Of a stretch of 64,000 nt of DNA, positions 59,596-64,000 are shown one piece after another (the stretch's first letter is position 1; every line of letters starts with the position of its first letter). Source of the stretch: Acinetobacter seifertii (lineage in GTDB: Bacteria > Pseudomonadota > Gammaproteobacteria > Pseudomonadales > Moraxellaceae); contig NZ_KB851200.1 of NCBI RefSeq assembly GCF_000368065.1, positions 1,419,204 to 1,483,203 of the forward strand, in the 5' to 3' direction. A program made the translations under genes and the position numbers. Below the pieces are notes generated by a model that saw only the letters and a program-made list of their open reading frames with translations, did no database searches and was not told the origin of the DNA.

Positions 59596-60264
59596 TTATA
59601 GGTCAAACTTCACACTATTTAATTTTTAAATATCTTGTCTTTCTTATCAGTATTAAATATCTGTCCTATCATTCAATACCTCATTACTAAAAAAGAAAGT
59701 AAAACGATCTATCTTCGGAAAATTTAAAATTTCAGCTACTTACCCCTTTTCCTATTAGCACAAGCGGTTTCATAATGTTTTCTTGAACTGTGCATGATAG
59801 ACAATAAAAGTATTTATATTCATCTCCCTATGAATGTTCTCAACTTCCTACTAATAACACGTCAGACTGTAGTTAAAAATTTTCACTTATGACAATTACC
59901 CATCATGAGTACGCTAGTCTATTTCATTATTTAATAAAGCCATACTTTGTAGCTTAAAACAAAAAATATTTGTTTTTAAAGAATTTTTCTTAGTTCCGAA
60001 TATAAATGATTGTGAAAAAACAACAGTGAAAATTACATCATTAAACCATTACACCTTCTTATCATCGTTAAAAAGTTCAACTGATTGAACTTGCCCCTTT
60101 CAAAGCTCAAAAACATCATTTTTTGCTTAAAAACCGTAAAAAATTACAGTTATTTCCTTTCAAAAAAACCATTAAATTTTGATCAAAGAATAAGCAGATG
60201 TATTGATATCACGGAATCTTATAAATGCATCTACCTACAAGAAATCATTCCATACCGGAGTGAC

Positions 60265-60284
60265 TGTGGATTCCAGAAACCACA
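60265..60284 (+). promoter_or_regulatory. 20-bp dyad, lux-box-sized candidate operator
   Basis: TGTGG-N10-CCACA; the whole 20 bp matches its own reverse complement at 16 of 20 positions. It sits 65 bp before the ATG at 60350, where a LuxR-type activator would bind. It does not look like the published abaI lux box (CTGT-N-ACAG type). Confidence 0.45.
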
Positions 60285-60349
60285 AAAAATAAATGGGGCG
60301 AATTTCGGAAAAGCCAGATGAGTACGAAGATTTAAAAGGAAGTATTAAA

Positions 60350-60757
60350 ATGAGCAAATGTCAATGTGAAAAAGACGTGATCCCTGACTACACAAAAGTC
60401 GGATTTGAAAATCAACCTGCAAACGCTAATTTAGCAAGTGACAATAATAACTTAACAGCTGAAAATAATATAACTGTAGAAGGCCTCAAAAGCCAACTAG
60501 ATTCAGCTGGAGTTCAAGCATTAAACCTCCAAGCTTGTGTTTCAGCTTCTTATGATCCAAAAACAAACAAAATATGCTTCAACTTTCCAATCATTGGGCA
60601 AATTTGCTTCCCATCTCCTATTAATATTCCAATTGGCGCCACACTAAAAGTCTGTGGTGATGTTTGTACAACATGGGGTATCCCTAAAGGTTTAAAAATT
60701 ACACTCTATCTTAACAACAATCCTGTTTGGTCTGGTGTTGTTTGGGGTTCTTGTTAA
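60350..60757 (+). CDS. Cysteine-rich protein of unknown function
   Basis: A 135-aa protein, starting MSKCQCEKDVIPDYTKVGF. It has eight cysteines (two near the N-terminus, one mid-way, five in the C-terminal half), the last being the final residue. No signal peptide, no membrane segment. The middle is polar (SDNNNLTAENN); the C-terminal half is hydrophobic and probably beta-rich (IGQICFPSPINIPIGATLKVCG). The start is ATG 60350 with an AGGAAG site; the open frame upstream to 60293 is not used. I do not recognise the family. Confidence 0.75.
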   Translation: MSKCQCEKDVIPDYTKVGFENQPANANLASDNNNLTAENNITVEGLKSQLDSAGVQALNLQACVSASYDPKTNKICFNFPIIGQICFPSPINIPIGATLKVCGDVCTTWGIPKGLKITLYLNNNPVWSGVVWGSC

Positions 60758-60774
60758 ATCTAACCAATCACATC

Positions 60775-60824
60775 AATCTGCTGCACTATAATTTTATAGT
60801 GCAGCAGATTCATACTTTTTGTCA
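60775..60824 (+). terminator. Terminator with a 17-bp perfect stem
   Basis: Arms at 60775-60791 and 60794-60810 are perfect reverse complements (AATCTGCTGC...), with a 2-base spacer, followed by a T-run (CTTTTT). It is 17 bp after the stop codon of the cysteine-rich gene. An unusually long perfect stem for a terminator. Confidence 0.82.
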
Positions 60825-61175
60825 TCTACACGAATTTTCATATTTAAGGGCAATCAAAATAAACGCATCATTTATAATTAAAAGACAGGAGCTTTTACTT
60901 CTTATTCATGATTAGCTTTTGTTCGTAGGTAAAAACTTAGCTTTAATTAAAGATTAAATATAATGTATAATTAATATACAATTTAAAACCTATTATATTA
61001 TTAATGGTGAATTGGTGAGACCGAAGTCAAAGCAGCAAGGACCACTCATGCAGTTTGTTTATTAACCAATTAATACCAATAATTTGCAGTTATAAAAATC
61101 TTATCAAGGGAATACTTGACCATAAAAATCAAATACTTTTAATAAAATTTTATGTATTAAGGACAAGGGGAAAAC
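60825..61175. other. Leader of the luxR-type gene
   Basis: About 350 bp, AT-rich. I looked for a lux-box-like dyad and saw none I would defend. An AAGGGGAAAA site precedes ATG 61176. Confidence 0.5.
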
Positions 61176-61892
61176 ATGGAAAATTGGCAAGAAGATCTGC
61201 TTTCTGCATCTTTAAATGCAAAAGATACGGATCAGCTGTTTGATACAGCCAAGTCCATTAGCTTGCAACTGGGATATAATTATTGTGCTTATGGCATGCA
61301 TATCCCACTCTCTATTACTCAACCTAAGTTAATCTTATTAAATAATTATCCCGAAGAATGGCAGCAACGTTATGCTCAGCATCGGTATATTGTTATTGAT
61401 CCAACAGTGCGCCATTGTCTAAGCTCATTAAAACCACTTATTTGGTCTAGCCGAAAAGCAAACAAACAATCACTAAAAGATTTTTGGGAAGAAGCACAAT
61501 CATTTGGCTTGAGCGTTGGTTGGTCACAATCATGTCGAGATTTAATTGGTACGCAAGGCATGCTCACACTTGCCAGATCAGCCGATCCAATTTCTGAACA
61601 AGAACAAAAATCGCAATCCTCAAAAATGTTTTGGCTTGCTCAAATGCTGCATAGTAGTCTTGCCAAAATCGTGAATGACAAAGAGTTCCGTGATTTAAAT
61701 CTTAAGTTATCTAACCGAGAAAAAGAGGTATTGCGTTGGAGTGCAGAAGGAAAAACTGCTTCAGAAATCGCGCTAATTCTATCTATTAGTGAGAGAACCG
61801 TAACTTTTCATGTGGTGAATGCAATGCAAAAACTCAATGTAAACAATAAAATTTCAGCAGTTATTCGAGCAATAATGCTAGGATTGCTATAA
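61176..61892 (+). CDS. LuxR-family quorum-sensing regulator (solo)
   Basis: A 238-aa LuxR protein, resembling Acinetobacter AbaR. N-terminal signal-binding domain: W62, Y66, D75, P76 and W90 (EEWQQRY, VIDPT, LIW) have the same spacing as TraR W57, Y61, D70, P71 and W85, so an acyl-homoserine lactone pocket is likely. The C-terminal LuxR HTH is LSNREKEVLRWSAEGKTASEIALILSISERTVTFHVVNAMQKLNV. No luxI-type synthase lies in this window, so it is a solo at this locus. Confidence 0.88.
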   Translation: MENWQEDLLSASLNAKDTDQLFDTAKSISLQLGYNYCAYGMHIPLSITQPKLILLNNYPEEWQQRYAQHRYIVIDPTVRHCLSSLKPLIWSSRKANKQSLKDFWEEAQSFGLSVGWSQSCRDLIGTQGMLTLARSADPISEQEQKSQSSKMFWLAQMLHSSLAKIVNDKEFRDLNLKLSNREKEVLRWSAEGKTASEIALILSISERTVTFHVVNAMQKLNVNNKISAVIRAIMLGLL

Positions 61893-62398
61893 ATTTGCAT
61901 CGAAATCAATTTAGCAAGCTAATATAAATCAACATTTAAAAAAATAATGTAGATCCACCGCCAATCGTAAACTCTTATAAATTATTAATATATTAGGGAT
62001 AAACTCATATTTATTGATTGAATTGACCAACAATATTATGCAAATACAATCTCATTGTAAGGATATTCCGATTTTACAATGACCAGAATACATCTACCCC
62101 TAAATAGTACTAAACCCAATTACTAATGGCATAGAAAAAATCATAAGCAACTGATTAATCTAAGTTTAAATAAAAACATTTAAGTTCTCTAATTTATTGG
62201 CTAGCCAAATTTAACCCCCTAAAAATTTAATTTTGGGGGTTTTATAATTCTGAATATCTTAAAATACAAATGAATAGCACACACGATTCAAAGATTGCTC
62301 ACTTAAAGACTAAAAGAGTTTTGCTATTTCCATATTTTCAATATTCCTTTTAGTATTTATGTTTATTATAAATTATGAGTTCAATATTTGAGATATTC
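61893..62398. other. Intergenic region between luxR and the di-iron gene
   Basis: About 500 bp with no gene. It holds a terminator-like hairpin at 62213-62245 (AACCCCC / GGGGGTT), 320 bp after the luxR stop codon, plus AT-rich sequence. Confidence 0.55.
62213..62245. terminator. Hairpin terminator between luxR and the di-iron gene
   Basis: AACCCCC (62213-62219) pairs with GGGGGTT (62235-62241), with additional A:T pairs in the stem, then T-run. It may serve the luxR transcript or the convergent di-iron gene. Confidence 0.75.
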
Positions 62399-63262
62399 TT
62401 AAGCCAAATTTTGTTTAGGCATTGATTTTGATATCTCCATTTGAACATCCCAAAATTTTTCCCACAAATTACAATATTCAAGGCATAGATTTTCTAAATA
62501 AATATAGTCTTCTTCAGTACAAGCCTGCATCAAAATGAACCATAAATCTTCTTCATGATCATCATCTGCAGCCTCGGCAGTTTCATCTTCAGAAATGCCA
62601 TGAACATGGTAATAACCACCACCCTCGACATCTATACCGACAGCACTGGTTGCTTTACGCAAAGGTGGACTATACAAAATCACCTCTTCTTCAGCCACAG
62701 CTAATAAAGCAGAAACAGCTTTATAGTCATTATAAGAATTCTCTAAAAAATCTCTCACCTGATGCGCGATTTCTGTTGGCTTATAGTTGCGACGCTCCTC
62801 TTCAGTTACTCCAAAATCATTCAAAACATCTTCAAATAATGGATAATGAGCATATTCAGGGTTTCCTTGATAATAACCATCTCGGTCAGCACCAGGCCTG
62901 AATCCGAACTCATCAAATATATTCAGACTTAAAAGAAAACGCGGGAACATTTTGGCTCCAGCATGCAATTTAGGTTCTAATTGCTTTGTCTGATATTGAG
63001 CCATTAATAAAGCATCTGTAAAAGTTTGTACAATTGCATGGCGATACTCTAAATGAATACGCTTTAAATTTTGTTTACTGATTTCTCCATTGTTTAAAAT
63101 TTCTATTGCGGGATGATGAGAAACAGGATGTTTTGAAATCTTAACTCTTAATTGGTTTAAAAAATTTAGATTTTTATCCCAAAGCTCAGCTGAAATGCTT
63201 TGTTTCATCCCTGCGAGTGCCTTTTTCCTAGGATTATTAAAGTTCTCAAATTTTTTTGGCAT
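62399..63262 (-). CDS. Haem-oxygenase-like di-iron (iron-containing redox) enzyme
   Basis: A 287-aa protein of the PF14518 type. The conserved block NIFDEFGFRPGADRDGYY (E118) followed by H139 in YAHYPLFEDVLNDFG is the second-helix E...H pair of haem-oxygenase-like oxidases. Later come E191-E193 (AVAEEEVILY) and H219, D226 and H236 in YYHVHGISEDETAEAADDDHEEDL, the third-helix ligands. Related enzymes oxidise or decarboxylate small molecules with O2 (UndA, SznF), but the substrate here is unknown. Divergent from a TetR gene. Confidence 0.78.
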   Translation of the reverse strand: MPKKFENFNNPRKKALAGMKQSISAELWDKNLNFLNQLRVKISKHPVSHHPAIEILNNGEISKQNLKRIHLEYRHAIVQTFTDALLMAQYQTKQLEPKLHAGAKMFPRFLLSLNIFDEFGFRPGADRDGYYQGNPEYAHYPLFEDVLNDFGVTEEERRNYKPTEIAHQVRDFLENSYNDYKAVSALLAVAEEEVILYSPPLRKATSAVGIDVEGGGYYHVHGISEDETAEAADDDHEEDLWFILMQACTEEDYIYLENLCLEYCNLWEKFWDVQMEISKSMPKQNLA

Positions 63263-63462
63263 AATTCACTCTCGTTAAACTTATTAAAGTTATCTGATTT
63301 CCATATTTTATTTTAAAAACAAAGAATTACGCTAAAATCCAAACTCCTTTTGTTAAAAATCCATCTTAGAATTAAAATTATATTAAATCAAATAGAATAT
63401 TTAAAAAAATTTAAAAATAATAAAGATTATTTTTATAATATTAACTTGAATCAAATTATGTT

Positions 63463-63494
63463 TTTGATTATGATCAAATTGATTAAAAAATCAA
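63463..63494. promoter_or_regulatory. Two 16-bp dyads between the di-iron gene and tetR
   Basis: TTTGAT-TATG-ATCAAA at 63463-63478 and TTGATT-AAAA-AATCAA at 63479-63494, directly adjacent. Candidate TetR operators for the divergent pair. AT-rich, so chance symmetry is possible. Confidence 0.45.
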
Positions 63495-63538
63495 AAGCTA
63501 TGCCAACTCATAATTAGTTCTAACTATATGGAAAAATA

Positions 63539-64000
63539 ATGTCAAAAAAAGAAGATATTATAAATACTGCTTTAAACCTTTTTAATAAAATAGGTTATAA
63601 TGCTACGGGTGTAGATAGAATTATTGCTGAATCAAATGTCGCCAAGATGACTTTTTATAAATACTTTCCCTCTAAAGAAAGTTTAATCATGGAATGCCTA
63701 GAGCATAGAAACATTAATATACAAAATTCTATTTATGAAAGGTTGAATGCACATCCAGATGCAGAGCCACTTGAAAAAATACATCTGATTTTTAATTGGT
63801 ATATCGACTGGATTAACAGTGAAAACTTTAACGGCTGCCTATTTAAGAAGGCATTTATTGAAGTATCTAAACAATACACTTCAATTCGAGAACCATTTCA
63901 AGAATATACAAATTGGTTAATCAATTTATTAAATAGGGCAGAGTAAAACTTGAAGTGCGACATAAACCACCTAATTAATTTAAAGGGTTTATGGAGTATA
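63539..64000 (+). pseudogene. TetR-family regulator with an in-frame stop, runs off the window
   Basis: Close paralogue of the TetR at 11556: MSKKEDIINTALNLFN, GVDRIIAESNVAKMTFYKYFPSKESLI and WINSENFNGCLFKKAF. A TAA at 63944-63946 ends the frame at 135 aa. Past the stop, the same frame still reads NLKCDINHLINLKGLWSI to the window end and keeps register with the paralogue (LK at the same distance after the W), so the gene seems cut by a nonsense codon. The last part is outside the window. It could be a sequencing error. Confidence 0.75.

Larger units (their letters stand above)
59524..60349. other. Accessory-like intergenic stretch between the tRNA and the cysteine-rich gene
   Basis: About 825 bp with no gene I can support; a possible ORF at 60085-60321 lacks a ribosome binding site and has an odd composition. 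The stretch carries the partial tRNA repeat (59583) and a lux-box-sized dyad at 60265-60284. AGGAAG precedes the next gene's ATG. Confidence 0.5.

Noticed and set aside
60085..60321. 78-aa ORF between the tRNA and the cysteine-rich gene
   Set aside because: No ribosome binding site, odd composition and overlaps the dyad; I treat it as chance.

Overview
The window looks like chromosomal DNA of an Acinetobacter, most likely the A. calcoaceticus-baumannii complex. This rests on low G+C, on proteins I recognise from that group (LptD of 813 aa, BioB of 329 aa, RsmG, MurU/AmgK, a PACE efflux protein, an AbaR-like LuxR protein), and on bifunctional PutA without a DNA-binding domain. The species call is inference from memory, not from a search.

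Positions 1-11195 are core genes: partial rsmG, the cell-wall recycling pair murU-amgK, the outer-membrane pair lptD-surA, the glycolysis genes fba and pgk with a small lipoprotein between them, then DUF2237-maf and the L16 hydroxylase roxA. Positions 11196-20771 hold a TetR regulator, an ArsR regulator with a BigR/SqrR-like cysteine pair, sstT, a frameshifted YoaK gene, a DUF2058 gene, an ABC exporter, MaoC, an AraC regulator, gcvH and a sirtuin without the usual zinc cysteines. Positions 21181-27072 are the proline module (putP, Lrp-type regulator, putA). Positions 27178-44561 are mixed housekeeping genes (trmA, tkt, metK, fxsA, ruvC, nnr, queG, bioB) with small unknown genes.

The accessory part starts near 44562. 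A chaperone-usher fimbrial operon (pilin, chaperone, usher, adhesin) follows an extremely AT-rich leader. Its usher is split by an intact 1,237-bp IS3-family element with a 3-bp GAA target duplication, and its adhesin has lost one A from an A-run, so the operon is broken twice. After it come a LysR/DMT transporter pair, an NCS1 permease and a PACE exporter with a divergent LysR regulator.

The right end (57800-64000) is the most unusual part. It holds a tyrosine recombinase whose catalytic residues look degenerate and which is flanked by 13-bp direct repeats, a CAU-anticodon tRNA with a partial 13-bp repeat nearby, a cysteine-rich protein of unknown function behind a 20-bp lux-box-sized dyad, a LuxR solo with all main acyl-homoserine-lactone pocket residues, and a haem-oxygenase-like di-iron enzyme divergent from a TetR gene that carries an in-frame stop. 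I propose that the LuxR solo, the cysteine-rich protein and perhaps the di-iron enzyme form a small signal-responsive module at a tRNA-proximal site. That grouping is inference from position and motifs only.
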